Notes: generated by a model from the letters alone, not told the origin. 64,000 nucleotides of DNA from Acidimicrobiales bacterium (GCA_041394185.1 JAWKIQ010000001.1:1054001-1118000); one strand, 5' to 3'; positions 52,178 to 61,245 are shown, counted from the stretch's first letter. A program made the numbers and translations.

Positions 52178-54120
52178 GCCCGCCCCGGCCGCCGGCGTCG
52201 ACGCCTGGCGCCTCCGTCGGTGGCATCGCCACCGCCCGAGCCGGCGTTGGGAGAGTGGGGAAACCCCAGGGCGGTCACGAACAGCTCTTGGAAGCGCGGT
52301 TCGATTGCGGTCTCGATCTTGACCACCGACTTGACAGTCTGTTCCATCTCGGCGCGCTGCTCGGCCGACAGCAGCGCCCGCACCGCACCAGATCCGGCCG
52401 AGTTGCCAACCGCCTTGACCCGGCTCAGCTCGAGGTCGGGTATCAGCCCCAGCGTCATCGCATGGGCCGGGTCGATGTGGGCACCAAACGCCCCGGCCAG
52501 GCGGATCTCGTCGGGGGCGTCTAGACCGCTGTGTTCCAGCAACAGGTCGATGCCCGCCTTCAGGGCCGCCTTGGCCAGCTGAATGGCCCTCACGTCTGCC
52601 TGCACGACCTTGACGGCGTTGGGGTCGCCAGTATCGCCGTGCAGGACGTAGGCGAACGTGCGGCCGTCAGGCACGATGCGCGCCGATCCCGAGGGGTGGT
52701 CGCCGACGATGACACCCTGGCGATCGATGGCACCGGCGCGCACCAGCTCGCTGATGACCTCGATGATTCCCGATCCGCAGATTCCGGTGACCCCCGACTT
52801 GGCGGTGCCCGATGCGAAAGCGTCTTCGTCGCTCCACGCGTCGCACCCGATGACACGGACGCGAGGTTCGAGCGTCTCGGGGTCGATGCGCACTCTCTCG
52901 ATGGCCCCGGCAGTTGCGCGCTGGCCCGCCGAGATCTGGGCTCCTTCGAACGCCGGACCCGTGGGGCTGGACGCCGCGAACATCGTCTGATCGTTGCCCA
53001 GGACGATCTCGGCGTTGGTTCCCACGTCGACCAGCAGCTGTACCGACGACGTGCGGTGCGGGCCCTCGGCCAGGATGGCTGCTGCCGTGTCGGCGCCGAC
53101 ATGGCCCGCGATGCACGGGCCGAAGTACACCGACGCGTTGGGTGCGTCGATGCCCATCTGGGCTGCGGTGCGGTGTTCGGCGGTCTCGGTAGCCAGGGTG
53201 AAAGGCGCCTGGCCCAGTGGGGTCGGGTCGTAACCGAGTGCCAGGTGGTGCATCACCGGATTGCCGACAAGCACGATGTCGACCACGCTGCCGCGGCCCA
53301 GCTGAGCCTCGTCGAGTACCTCGCCCAGCAGCTCGTCGAGTGCCTGACGCACAGCAGCCGTCAACTCGGCGTCGCCACCGGGATTCATCATCACATAGCT
53401 GACCCGGCTCATCAGGTCTTCGCCGAAGCGGATCTGCGGGTTCATGCGCCCCGAGCTGGCCAGCACCTCGCCCGTTCGCAGATCGCAGAGGTGCCCGGCG
53501 ATGGTGGTCGAGCCGATGTCGACGGCGAATCCGACAGCACGGTCGACGAACCCGGGCCAGGCCGCTACAACCCGGGCACCCGAGCGGACCGCGACCGTGC
53601 AGTCGCCTTCCTGAGGGAGCTGGGTATCGATGGTCACACCGGGCATGTCCCACTCGTCGGCCAAGGTCTGGGCAGCACTTCGAGCATCGGGCAGGTAGTG
53701 CAGGGTGAAGATCGGATCGAGGCGCAGGCCCTGAACGTCGACCTCCTTGCGGATCACCTGGCGGTGCAGCTGCGAATCGGCGGGAACGTCGATGACCACG
53801 TCGCCCACCACCCTGGCCCCGCAGCCCAGGCGCCTACCCTCGACGATGGCGCGCCGCCCCTTGTAGCCCGACTCGAGCTCGGACCATGGCGTGAGGCTGT
53901 CTGGGCGAGACTCGATGGCCCACTTGGCGAAGCTGCCGTTGGATGGCACCACCTGGCACCGCCCGCATATGCCGCGGCCGCCGCACACCGAGTCGAGGTC
54001 GACACCCAGACGACGGGCTGCGTCGAGCACCGACTCGTCTTGAGACGCGATGCCGCTGAGACCAGACGGGGTGAAAACGATGCGGTGGCCCGACGGGGGA
54101 GCCTGGGGTTCATCGGACAT
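52174..54120 (-). CDS. Corrinoid activation protein (RACo/RamA-type ASKHA ATPase)
   Basis: Reductive activator that restores inactive Co(II) corrinoid to Co(I), 648 aa. Cys46, Cys52, Cys55 and Cys100 form an N-terminal plant-type [2Fe-2S] site (SVCGGRGICGRCQ ... RRLGCGARV). The C-terminal ATPase has AVDIGSTTIAGHL, VVDIVLVGNPVMHHL, LLVDVGTNAEIVLGN, and VTGICGSGIIEVISELVRAG, as in DUF4445/RACo proteins. The last ~25 residues are Arg-rich. It serves the corrinoid protein encoded two kb upstream in the same operon. Confidence 0.9.
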   Translation of the reverse strand: MSDEPQAPPSGHRIVFTPSGLSGIASQDESVLDAARRLGVDLDSVCGGRGICGRCQVVPSNGSFAKWAIESRPDSLTPWSELESGYKGRRAIVEGRRLGCGARVVGDVVIDVPADSQLHRQVIRKEVDVQGLRLDPIFTLHYLPDARSAAQTLADEWDMPGVTIDTQLPQEGDCTVAVRSGARVVAAWPGFVDRAVGFAVDIGSTTIAGHLCDLRTGEVLASSGRMNPQIRFGEDLMSRVSYVMMNPGGDAELTAAVRQALDELLGEVLDEAQLGRGSVVDIVLVGNPVMHHLALGYDPTPLGQAPFTLATETAEHRTAAQMGIDAPNASVYFGPCIAGHVGADTAAAILAEGPHRTSSVQLLVDVGTNAEIVLGNDQTMFAASSPTGPAFEGAQISAGQRATAGAIERVRIDPETLEPRVRVIGCDAWSDEDAFASGTAKSGVTGICGSGIIEVISELVRAGAIDRQGVIVGDHPSGSARIVPDGRTFAYVLHGDTGDPNAVKVVQADVRAIQLAKAALKAGIDLLLEHSGLDAPDEIRLAGAFGAHIDPAHAMTLGLIPDLELSRVKAVGNSAGSGAVRALLSAEQRAEMEQTVKSVVKIETAIEPRFQELFVTALGFPHSPNAGSGGGDATDGGARRRRRRPGRA

Positions 54121-54138
54121 GACGAAACCGAGCCGGCC

Positions 54139-55038
54139 TCAACCGGTGCGACGCCGGCGCCCGCCGCGCCTGGCCCTGGCACCGCCGTCGGCGTTGGGGT
54201 CGCGGTTGGCCTGGATCCACGCCATGCAGTCTTGGTCTTGGCCGGCCAACACGTCGGCGGCCATCACCGACGTCTTCACCTCGGCGTGCAAGGGGTTCAT
54301 GATGGCCGAGGTCATGCCGGCCCCAATCGCCATCGACAGGAATGTGCCGGTGATCGAGTGCCGGTTGGGCAGTCCGAAGCTGACGTTGGACGCACCACAT
54401 GTGGTGTTGACACCCAACTCGTCGCGCAGGCGCCCGACAAGACGAAACACCTGCTTGCCTGCGGTGCCCATGGCACCTATGGGCATCACCAGCGGATCGA
54501 CGACCACATCCGCAGTGGGGATACCGAAATCGTTGGCGGCAAGCACGATCTTCTTGGCCACCTCGAAACGAACGTCGGGGTCTTCGCTGATGCCGGTCTC
54601 GTCGTTGCTGATGGCCACCACCGCCGCGCCGTGCTTGGCGACCAGGGGCAGCACGCGCTCCATGACCTCGTTCTCGCCGGTGACCGAGTTGATCAGGGGC
54701 TTGCCCTGGTAGACCGCTATACCCGCCTCGAGGGCCTCGATGATCGACGAGTCGATGGCAAGGGGCACGTCGGTGACCGACTGCACGAGCTGAATCGCCT
54801 GGGCCAGCAACGCCGGTTCGTCGGCCAGCGGTATACCCGCGTTGACGTCGAGCATGTGGGCTCCCGCCGCCACCTGAGCCAGTGCATCGGCCTCGACCCG
54901 GCTGAAGTCGCCGTTCTTCATCTCTTCGGCCAGAAGCTTGCGACCGGTCGGGTTGATCCGCTCGCCGATCATGACGAACGGACGGTCGAACCCGATGACC
55001 ACCTCCTTGGTGGCCGAGCTGATCACGGTGTCGGTCAT
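54139..55038 (-). CDS. Methyltetrahydrofolate:corrinoid methyltransferase
   Basis: TIM-barrel enzyme of the pterin-binding (DHPS-like) family, 299 aa, transferring a methyl group between a corrinoid protein and THF. FVMIGERINPTGRKLLAEEM, HMLDVNAGIPLADEP, LAIDSSIIEALEAGI, INSVTGEN and GASNVSFGLPNRHSI are the conserved blocks of MeTr/MtgA-type enzymes. The Arg/Gly-rich tail is unusual. GGAG lies five bases before ATG 55038. In demethylating bacteria this step loads THF with the methyl group (family knowledge). Confidence 0.9.
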   Translation of the reverse strand: MTDTVISSATKEVVIGFDRPFVMIGERINPTGRKLLAEEMKNGDFSRVEADALAQVAAGAHMLDVNAGIPLADEPALLAQAIQLVQSVTDVPLAIDSSIIEALEAGIAVYQGKPLINSVTGENEVMERVLPLVAKHGAAVVAISNDETGISEDPDVRFEVAKKIVLAANDFGIPTADVVVDPLVMPIGAMGTAGKQVFRLVGRLRDELGVNTTCGASNVSFGLPNRHSITGTFLSMAIGAGMTSAIMNPLHAEVKTSVMAADVLAGQDQDCMAWIQANRDPNADGGARARRGGRRRRTG

Positions 55039-55418
55039 GACTCTCCTTGGGATGTGTTCGTCGGGTCCCACCCGCCGTTTGCGACTATGGCAGCAACGCG
55101 GGCTGGGTCGTAGTGCGATTCGTAGCGCGCGGCCAGCGATCGGGCCAGCGCCTGCATGGGCGGCTCGTCGTCGGAGGCACTCTCGTCGACCGATACGGCG
55201 TCGGGCAGAGGTTCGGTGGTTTGGCGCCACTGGGCCACATAGGTATCGGTGTCTGAGGCTCCGGCGACCATCGCAGCGCGGTCGATGGCGTGCTGGAATC
55301 GCTCGGGCAGTATCCATTGGCCCTTGGCGTCTCCGTCGATGCAGTTGACCTGGGCGGGCAGGTCGCGCCACCAGATGACGGTGGCGCGCGGCCCCGCGGT
55401 ACGTCTGCGGCGGCTCAT
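55035..55418 (-). CDS. Small 'virulence factor' family protein linked to methyl transfer
   Basis: A 127-aa protein matching, by eye, the family misleadingly named virulence factor (PF13769-like): ATVIWWRDLPAQVNCIDGDA, GQWILPERFQHAIDRAAMVA and DTYVAQWRQ. Such proteins are common beside corrinoid methyltransferase genes in marine bacteria, so an accessory role is more likely than virulence (inference). It overlaps both neighbours by 4 bp, so expression is tightly tied to DUF1638 and the methyltransferase. Confidence 0.65.
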   Translation of the reverse strand: MSRRRRTAGPRATVIWWRDLPAQVNCIDGDAKGQWILPERFQHAIDRAAMVAGASDTDTYVAQWRQTTEPLPDAVSVDESASDDEPPMQALARSLAARYESHYDPARVAAIVANGGWDPTNTSQGES

Positions 55419-56038
55419 TGCCGAACCTCGGCCTGGGCGCGATTGGTCAATCCGAGCACCACGGGCTCGAGACCCCCATATCCGGTGGTCACGATCTCGA
55501 GCGGCAGCCCCAGGCGCTGAGACGCGGCGCGTGCCCGTTCGATGACCTTGGCCGCCGACGTCTGGGTCAGCAACACCACCCGGCGATAGTTGCCGAACAT
55601 CATGTCGAGCAGCTCGCCATGGCGGTCGAGGCCGAGCCCACGCCACACCAGCGTGTCGAAGTTCAGCGCCAGGAAGTCGGTCAGGTAGAAGGTGCCCGGC
55701 TCGTCGGCGCTGAGCTCGGCGAACTGGTCTGCTCCAGCGAAGAACTCATAGCAGTGGGCGCCCTCTATGCGTTCGACCCCCAGCTCGGCGCACACACGAT
55801 CGAGCCGGCCCCCGGTGCCGCAGTCGGCATAACCCACCAACACTCGCTCGAAGCGCTCCGAGACTTCGGTCACCTTGGCGGCCACGGCATCCGCGATGCG
55901 TTCGGGTCGGTTGTGAAGGGTGGCGGGGAGACACTCGATCGTCAGGTCGGTCAGGTGGTGTTTGGCCTTCAGAGCCACCAGCTCGGCAGCCAAGGCACCA
56001 CACGCGACGACGCAGACCCCGCGATCGGGTGTTGCCAT
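55415..56038 (-). CDS. DUF1638 family protein
   Basis: A 207-aa protein of the DUF1638 family: VCVVACGALAAELVALKAKH at the start, ECLPATLHNRPERIADAVAA, VGYADCGTGGRLDRVCAELG and EGAHCYEFFAG. Conserved Cys residues in ACGA, DCGTG and HCYEF suggest metal or corrinoid interaction. Family members usually occur next to methylamine- or betaine-type corrinoid methyltransferases, but no activity is known. Here it follows the corrinoid protein gene by 5 bp. Confidence 0.8.
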   Translation of the reverse strand: MATPDRGVCVVACGALAAELVALKAKHHLTDLTIECLPATLHNRPERIADAVAAKVTEVSERFERVLVGYADCGTGGRLDRVCAELGVERIEGAHCYEFFAGADQFAELSADEPGTFYLTDFLALNFDTLVWRGLGLDRHGELLDMMFGNYRRVVLLTQTSAAKVIERARAASQRLGLPLEIVTTGYGGLEPVVLGLTNRAQAEVRQ

Positions 56039-56043
56039 GGGGC

Positions 56044-56766
56044 TCAGGCCGTTGCCGCCCGGCGCTCGGTGACCAAGCGGGTAGCGGTCTCCGAGGCGAC
56101 GGCGGCGTCGCGGCAGTATGCGTCGGCGCCGATGGCTGTGGCGAACTCTTCGTTCAGCGGTGCGCCGCCCACCAAGACGATGTGGTGGTCGCGCAGACCC
56201 TTCTCGATGAGCGTGTCGATGACGACCTTCATGTAGGGCATGGTGGTGGTGAGAAGGGCCGACATGCCGACGATGTCGGGGCGGTGCTGGTCGATGGCGG
56301 CCAGGAACTCGTCGACATCGGTGTTGATGCCCAGATCGACGACGTCGAACCCGGCGCCCTCGAGCATCATCGCCACCAGGTTCTTGCCGATGTCGTGGAT
56401 GTCGCCCTTGACGGTACCGATGACCACCTTGCCGATCGGTTCGGCACCGGTCTCGGCCAGAAGCGGACGAAGCACCTCCATGGCGGCCTTCATCGCGTTG
56501 GCGGCCAGCAGCACCTCGGGAACGAACAAGATGCCGTCTCGGAAGTCGTCGCCGACCACCTTCATGCCCGAAACCAGAGCGTCGTTCAGGATCTTCTCGG
56601 CATCCCAGCCACGCCCCAGGAAGATATGGGTGGCTTCGACCAGTTCTTCGCCCAGGCCGTCGTAGAGATCGTCCTGCATCTGGGCGACCAGGTCGTCGTC
56701 GTTGAGATCTTCGAGGATGATCTCTTCGCCATCGGCTGACTCGCCGCTAGTCGCCTCGTCTGCCAT
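56044..56766 (-). CDS. Corrinoid (B12-binding) methyl carrier protein
   Basis: MtbC/MtgC-type protein of 240 aa that carries the methyl group on cobalt. An acidic 30-residue N terminus precedes the helical cap domain (EATHIFLGRGWDAEKILNDA), then the B12-binding Rossmann domain with GDIHDIG (Asp122, His124, Gly127; His124 ligates cobalt), DVVDLGINTDVDEFLAA and IVLVGGAPLNEEFA. It is the first gene of the operon leading to DUF1638, the small accessory protein, the THF methyltransferase, the activator and the Cys-rich protein. The substrate-specific MttB-like methyltransferase is not here. Confidence 0.92.
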   Translation of the reverse strand: MADEATSGESADGEEIILEDLNDDDLVAQMQDDLYDGLGEELVEATHIFLGRGWDAEKILNDALVSGMKVVGDDFRDGILFVPEVLLAANAMKAAMEVLRPLLAETGAEPIGKVVIGTVKGDIHDIGKNLVAMMLEGAGFDVVDLGINTDVDEFLAAIDQHRPDIVGMSALLTTTMPYMKVVIDTLIEKGLRDHHIVLVGGAPLNEEFATAIGADAYCRDAAVASETATRLVTERRAATA

Positions 56767-56895
56767 CGAAACTCCCTGTTATCGCGCTGCACAACGGTAC
56801 CGCCGGTGCGGCTCGACCACACTGACCCTTTCAGGGATAAGGTCGGCCTTTCACACCATGGAAATTAGGTCGCTGCACGTGCTTGGAGGCTGGCG

Positions 56896-58353
56896 TTGAC
56901 CCCAGATGAGTTCAGAGAGTTCGGCCACCGGCTGATCGACTGGATTGCCGACTACAGGCAAACGGTGGGCGAACGCCCCGTGTTCTCGCAGGCCCAGCCC
57001 GGTGACGTCAAGTCAAAGCTGGGTCCGGTGCCTGAAACTCCAGAGTCTTTCGACGCGATCATGGCCGACCTCGACCAGGTGATCATGCCCGCAATGACGC
57101 ACTGGCAACACCCCGACTATTACGCCTGGTTTCCGGGCAACGTGTCGCTGGCCTCGGTGCTGGGCGACCTGGTCTCGACCGGTCTGGGCGGCCTGGGGCT
57201 CTCGTGGGAGGCGTGTCCGCCCCTCACCGAGGTCGAAGAACATGTCTGTGGCTGGTTCGCCGACATTCTGGGGCTGCCCGACCCGTGGCGCGGATCGGTG
57301 ATCGACACCGCGTCGATGGGGGGCTTCTTGGCGATGGTGGCAGCCCGCGAGCACGCGTCGAACATGTCGATGCACCACGGGGGCATGCGCGAGCTGGGCG
57401 CACCCCTGATCGTCTATGCCGCATCCACTGCCAACACGTCGGTGAAGCGTGCCGTGCTGACCGCGGGTTATGGCGCCCAGAACCTCAGGTTCGTGCCCCT
57501 CGACTCCGAGCAGGCCATCGACGCCTCGGCCCTGGCCGAGATGGTCGACGAAGACATCGCCCTCGGCCGCATTCCGGCGGCGGTAGTGGCAACGCTCGGA
57601 ACCACCGGAGTCACCGCCTTCGACCCCATCGACGCCATCGCCCGCATCACCAACAAACACTCGATGTGGCTGCACGTCGACGCGGCCATGGCCGGCAGCG
57701 CAGCCCTGTTGCCAGAGTTCGCCGAGCGATTCGAAGGCATCGAACGGGCCGACTCGATCAGCCTCAACCCCCACAAATGGCTGGGCACGGCCTTCGACTG
57801 TTCGCTGCTGTTCGTTCGAAACCCCCGGCGGCTCACAGGGGTGATGTCGATCGACTCCAGCTACATACCATCGGCCGAGTCGGCGGCTCACGGCGACCTG
57901 GTCACCCAGTACCGAGACTGGTCGGTGCCCCTGGGCCGGCGCTTCAGAGCCATGAAGCTTTGGATGCACCTGCGCATCGATGGTCTCGAGGCCATACGTC
58001 AGAGGCTTAGGCGCGACGTCGAGAACGCCAGATGGCTGGGCCGCCAGGTTGCCGCGGCCGACGACTGGGAGCTGGTGGTGCCGGTTCGCCTGCAGACGGT
58101 GTGCGTGCGCCATCGACCGGGTGGCGACCTGTCGGCGTTGGCCGGCCCAGAGCTCGATGCATACACCGATGCCTGGGCCCGCCGCTTGAACGAGTCGGGG
58201 CGGGCCCTCGTAACCCCCGACACACTCGACGGGTCGCGCATGGTACGCCTGTCGATAGGTGCCATCCCGACCGAACGCGAAGACGTCGAACGTCTGTGGC
58301 AGAACTTGCAGTGGGTCGTCTCGCGGGTGCAGGACCCGGCCGGACAGCGATAG
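56896..58353 (+). CDS. PLP-dependent aromatic-amino-acid-type decarboxylase
   Basis: Group II decarboxylase of 485 aa, closer to DOPA/tryptophan decarboxylases than the one at 36.8 kb: HPDYYAWFPGNVSLASVLGD, DTASMGGFLAMVAAREHA, LHVDAAMAGSAALLPEF, and Schiff-base Lys294 in SLNPHKWLGTAFDCSLLFV. Asn before PHK and the C-terminal RRLNESGRALVTPD segment are family-typical. TTG 56896 is chosen for GGAGG six bases upstream. It is divergent from the corrinoid operon and followed 23 bp later by an aminotransferase, so the pair may catabolise an amino acid together. Confidence 0.87.
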   Translation: MTPDEFREFGHRLIDWIADYRQTVGERPVFSQAQPGDVKSKLGPVPETPESFDAIMADLDQVIMPAMTHWQHPDYYAWFPGNVSLASVLGDLVSTGLGGLGLSWEACPPLTEVEEHVCGWFADILGLPDPWRGSVIDTASMGGFLAMVAAREHASNMSMHHGGMRELGAPLIVYAASTANTSVKRAVLTAGYGAQNLRFVPLDSEQAIDASALAEMVDEDIALGRIPAAVVATLGTTGVTAFDPIDAIARITNKHSMWLHVDAAMAGSAALLPEFAERFEGIERADSISLNPHKWLGTAFDCSLLFVRNPRRLTGVMSIDSSYIPSAESAAHGDLVTQYRDWSVPLGRRFRAMKLWMHLRIDGLEAIRQRLRRDVENARWLGRQVAAADDWELVVPVRLQTVCVRHRPGGDLSALAGPELDAYTDAWARRLNESGRALVTPDTLDGSRMVRLSIGAIPTEREDVERLWQNLQWVVSRVQDPAGQR

Positions 58354-58382
58354 CGACATGAGACAGCAATAGCGACATGAGA
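58345..58382 (+). repeat. 19-bp tandem duplication over the aminotransferase start
   Basis: CAGCGATAGCGACATGAGA (58345-58363) is followed directly by CAGCAATAGCGACATGAGA (58364-58382), one mismatch apart. Each copy contains an ATG: the second is the gene start, the first opens a four-codon frame (ATG AGA CAG CAA TAG). The duplication may affect initiation. Confidence 0.8.
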
Positions 58383-59528
58383 CTCAGCCCCCGTATCACC
58401 GCTCAGATCCACAGCCCCATCGGTGAGGCCTTCGCCATGGTGCAAAGGCGCGGCGGCAAAATGGACCTACTCGACCTGTCGCAGGCTGCGCCCAGCCATC
58501 CGTGCGCACCAGAGGTCGCCGACCACATCGCCAGGGTGGCGGCGTCGCCCGACGGTGGCCGATATTGCCCCCAGGAAGGGCTGCCGCATCTTCGCGAGGC
58601 CTTCGCCGCCGACCTCACCGCCACCGGAATCGGCACGGTCGAGACGGCCGACGTACTGGTGACCGCTGGGTGCAACCAGGCGTTCTGCCTGACCGTGTCT
58701 GCCCTTTGCGACCCGGGCGACGAGGTCGTGCTGGTGGTGCCGTTCTACTTCAACCACGACATGTGGCTTCGCCTTCAGGGCTTCGTGCCCCGCTATGTCG
58801 ACCAGGCCACCGCCGCAGCGATCGAGCCAGTGCTCGGCCCCAACACGCGTGCGGTCGTAGTCGTGAGCCCCGCCAACCCCACAGGGCACACCACGTCGCC
58901 AGTCGACATCGAAGCCATTTTCGACCTGTGCGCGAGCCGTGGCGTGGTGTTGATGCTCGACGAGACCTATCGGTCGTTCAGGCCAAGCGACGAAGCACCT
59001 CACACCCTGCACCAACGCCCCGATTGGCGCGACCACCTGGTGACCCTGCACAGCTTCTCGAAAGAGTTCGCCATACCGGGCTACCGGGCTGGGGCTGTGG
59101 TGGCCGGACCGGCACTGACCACCGAAGCCATGAAGCTGCTGGACTGCGTGGCCATCTGCGCGCCCCGCATCGGCCAGGAGGCCGCCTGGGCGGGCCTGAC
59201 CATGGCCGACGAGTGGCGGCGCCAGCAGACGGCGCGGGTTCGCGAGCGTCAGGCCTTGTTCGAGGCCGTCATGGCCGAGCGGCCCGGTGGGTTCACCCTG
59301 CAGCAGGCGGGAGCCTATTTCGGGTGGGTGTCGGCGCCCGATGGTGCGGGAAACACGGCCCAGGTGGTCGAGCAGCTCATCGTCGAGCACGATGTGTTGA
59401 CCATTCCGGGTACGGCGTTCACACCGACCGATCAGCGCATGGTGCGCATGAGCTTCGCCAACCTGGCCGAGTCACAGATCGCCGAACTGGGCCAGCGTCT
59501 GGCGGGCTTCACCCCACGCGCAGGCTGA
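58377..59528 (+). CDS. Class I/II PLP-dependent aminotransferase
   Basis: Fold-type I aminotransferase of 383 aa. YCPQEGLPHLREAFAADLTA and VTAGCNQAFCLTVSAL form the N-terminal cofactor region, VVSPANPTGHTT is the NPTG loop, MLDETYRSF has the Asp, LHSFSKEFAIPGYRAG places the Schiff-base Lys at 229, and RMVRMSFA has the C-terminal substrate Arg. The preferred amino acid cannot be told. Its start lies in a duplicated 19-bp segment. It ends overlapping the convergent phosphodiesterase gene by 20 bp. Confidence 0.88.
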   Translation: MRLSPRITAQIHSPIGEAFAMVQRRGGKMDLLDLSQAAPSHPCAPEVADHIARVAASPDGGRYCPQEGLPHLREAFAADLTATGIGTVETADVLVTAGCNQAFCLTVSALCDPGDEVVLVVPFYFNHDMWLRLQGFVPRYVDQATAAAIEPVLGPNTRAVVVVSPANPTGHTTSPVDIEAIFDLCASRGVVLMLDETYRSFRPSDEAPHTLHQRPDWRDHLVTLHSFSKEFAIPGYRAGAVVAGPALTTEAMKLLDCVAICAPRIGQEAAWAGLTMADEWRRQQTARVRERQALFEAVMAERPGGFTLQQAGAYFGWVSAPDGAGNTAQVVEQLIVEHDVLTIPGTAFTPTDQRMVRMSFANLAESQIAELGQRLAGFTPRAG

Positions 59529-61245
59529 CCACACGCCCAACCACCGACCCCGGAACCGGCGGAAGGTCCAGCAGCGAGGTCACCAGGTTGGCCACCTCGG
59601 TGGTGCGGATGGGCTGGGCACCCAGGTGGTCCGGCCGCGCGGTGCCAGGGTCTACCCGGTGGTCCCGGTTCAGGTCGTACAGATCGGCGCCGGGGCGTAC
59701 CGCGGGCCCCCACACGATGAACGGAACCGTGTAAGTGTCGATGTCGGTCGGGTCGTCGTGGAACAGGCCGTTGTCGGGCCCTCCATGATCTGACGTGACG
59801 ATGATGTTGGTGCTCGAGGCCAAACCGGCGGCATCGAGCCCGTCGATGATCTGCCCCACCAGCGCATCGGCGTCGCGCACAGCTTCGCGATATGCCGGTG
59901 TCGCCCATCCGCTGGCGTGGCCGGCGGAGTCCGGATAGCGGATGTGGAAGAAGACGAATTCGGTTGATGGCGATGCGGCCACCAGATCGAGCATCGGCGC
60001 GACCAGTGCGGCAGGATCGTTGCGATCGTAGACGTCGATCTTGTTGCGACCGTCGTTGGCTCCGATGCGGTCGACCGCACCGTTGAATGCGTTGTAGCTG
60101 CGCTCGATGACGTCGAACTTGTCCTTGCCTGCGTACATCGCTGTGAGCCCGCCGTTGTCGTGCACCACGTCGAACACCGACGAGACGTAGAACCCGGCCT
60201 CCTCGTGCACGGTCATGCCCAGGTCCTGGTTGTCGGCAACCTGGTGACCCCATGGCTCCAGCACGTAGCGACCGGTCAACTGCGGCGCGTGGTTGGGCAG
60301 GGTCTTGGTGACATCGTAGTCGGTGCGGGCGTTCAGAGTTGACGCACCCTCGCCGATCAAGGCGACCAGGTTCGGAGTGAGCGCAGCCGTGACGTGGTCG
60401 GAGCGCAGCCCGTCGATGCTGATGTGGATGACCCTCTGGGTGTCGATGGACGTGCAGACACGGTCGTCGAACGCTACGCCCGAGTACCAGGTGCGAATGT
60501 CGTAGATGCCGTTGCGGCTGGCGCGCAAAATGGTGGCCTGCGAGCTTCCGGCCCCGGGTGTTGCCACCCACTCACCGTCGAGTCGCACCACGTGTCGACC
60601 GCCGAGGTCGTTCCAGCTGAGCACCGCGTCGGCGCCGATCCACTCGAGGGTGCAGGTCGCGACCTGATCGCCCGTCAGATCGCACGCAATGTCGGTCGAT
60701 CCGGCTGTGGTCCAGACCCGAATCGCGTAGTCCGCGCCTGGGGGAGCGGCCGTGTCGGTGAACGAAGCGGCCCCGGCCGGCGGTGTTGCCAACCACCGCC
60801 CGTCGCGGCGCACCACATTCGAACCCGCCTGCACGTCCCATCGGATGGTCACGACCGATCCGTCTCGAACCGCCGAACATGTCGGCCCGCCGGCTCCGGC
60901 GTCGGCCTCGACACAGTCGATGTCGACTGCGACCTCGGCATCGTTCCAGTACCGCACCGAGTAGCTCGCCTGGGCCGGAGCCTGGGTGTCGAGGTAGCTG
61001 GTGGCTCCCAGGTCGGGGCTGGCCAACCACGCACCGTCGCGACGCACCACCGGCCAGCCCGCAATCGGCTGCCACTGAAGTGCGACTCCCAGTTCGCCCC
61101 TGCTGAAGGTGCAGCCGGGCGCCTCACCCACTGCGCCAGCGGTCGGAGAAAGGGTGAGCACCGAAGCGACCAAAGCCGCTGCCAACCCGGCAGCCGCGAG
61201 ACCGCGACCAAATCGCGAGCGGCGCGAAGTACAGGATTGCGACAT
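59509..61245 (-). CDS. Secreted alkaline phosphatase-superfamily phosphodiesterase with three WLATP repeats
   Basis: Exported 578-aa protein. After the signal peptide (GLAAALVASVLTLSPTAGA) come three ~75-residue repeats with VVRRDGAWLAS, VVRRDGRWLATP and VVRLDGEWVATP, each ending in Y..R.W; the same module ends the GH26-like protein at 19-20.5 kb. Residues ~285-575 are a nucleotide pyrophosphatase/phosphodiesterase domain: HISIDGLRSDHV supplies the metal-binding Asp, KTLPNHAPQLTGRY the nucleophile Thr region, and TSDHGGPDNG the second metal site. It likely cleaves phosphodiesters outside the cell while the repeats bind a surface. Confidence 0.82.
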   Translation of the reverse strand: MSQSCTSRRSRFGRGLAAAGLAAALVASVLTLSPTAGAVGEAPGCTFSRGELGVALQWQPIAGWPVVRRDGAWLASPDLGATSYLDTQAPAQASYSVRYWNDAEVAVDIDCVEADAGAGGPTCSAVRDGSVVTIRWDVQAGSNVVRRDGRWLATPPAGAASFTDTAAPPGADYAIRVWTTAGSTDIACDLTGDQVATCTLEWIGADAVLSWNDLGGRHVVRLDGEWVATPGAGSSQATILRASRNGIYDIRTWYSGVAFDDRVCTSIDTQRVIHISIDGLRSDHVTAALTPNLVALIGEGASTLNARTDYDVTKTLPNHAPQLTGRYVLEPWGHQVADNQDLGMTVHEEAGFYVSSVFDVVHDNGGLTAMYAGKDKFDVIERSYNAFNGAVDRIGANDGRNKIDVYDRNDPAALVAPMLDLVAASPSTEFVFFHIRYPDSAGHASGWATPAYREAVRDADALVGQIIDGLDAAGLASSTNIIVTSDHGGPDNGLFHDDPTDIDTYTVPFIVWGPAVRPGADLYDLNRDHRVDPGTARPDHLGAQPIRTTEVANLVTSLLDLPPVPGSVVGRVVSLRVG

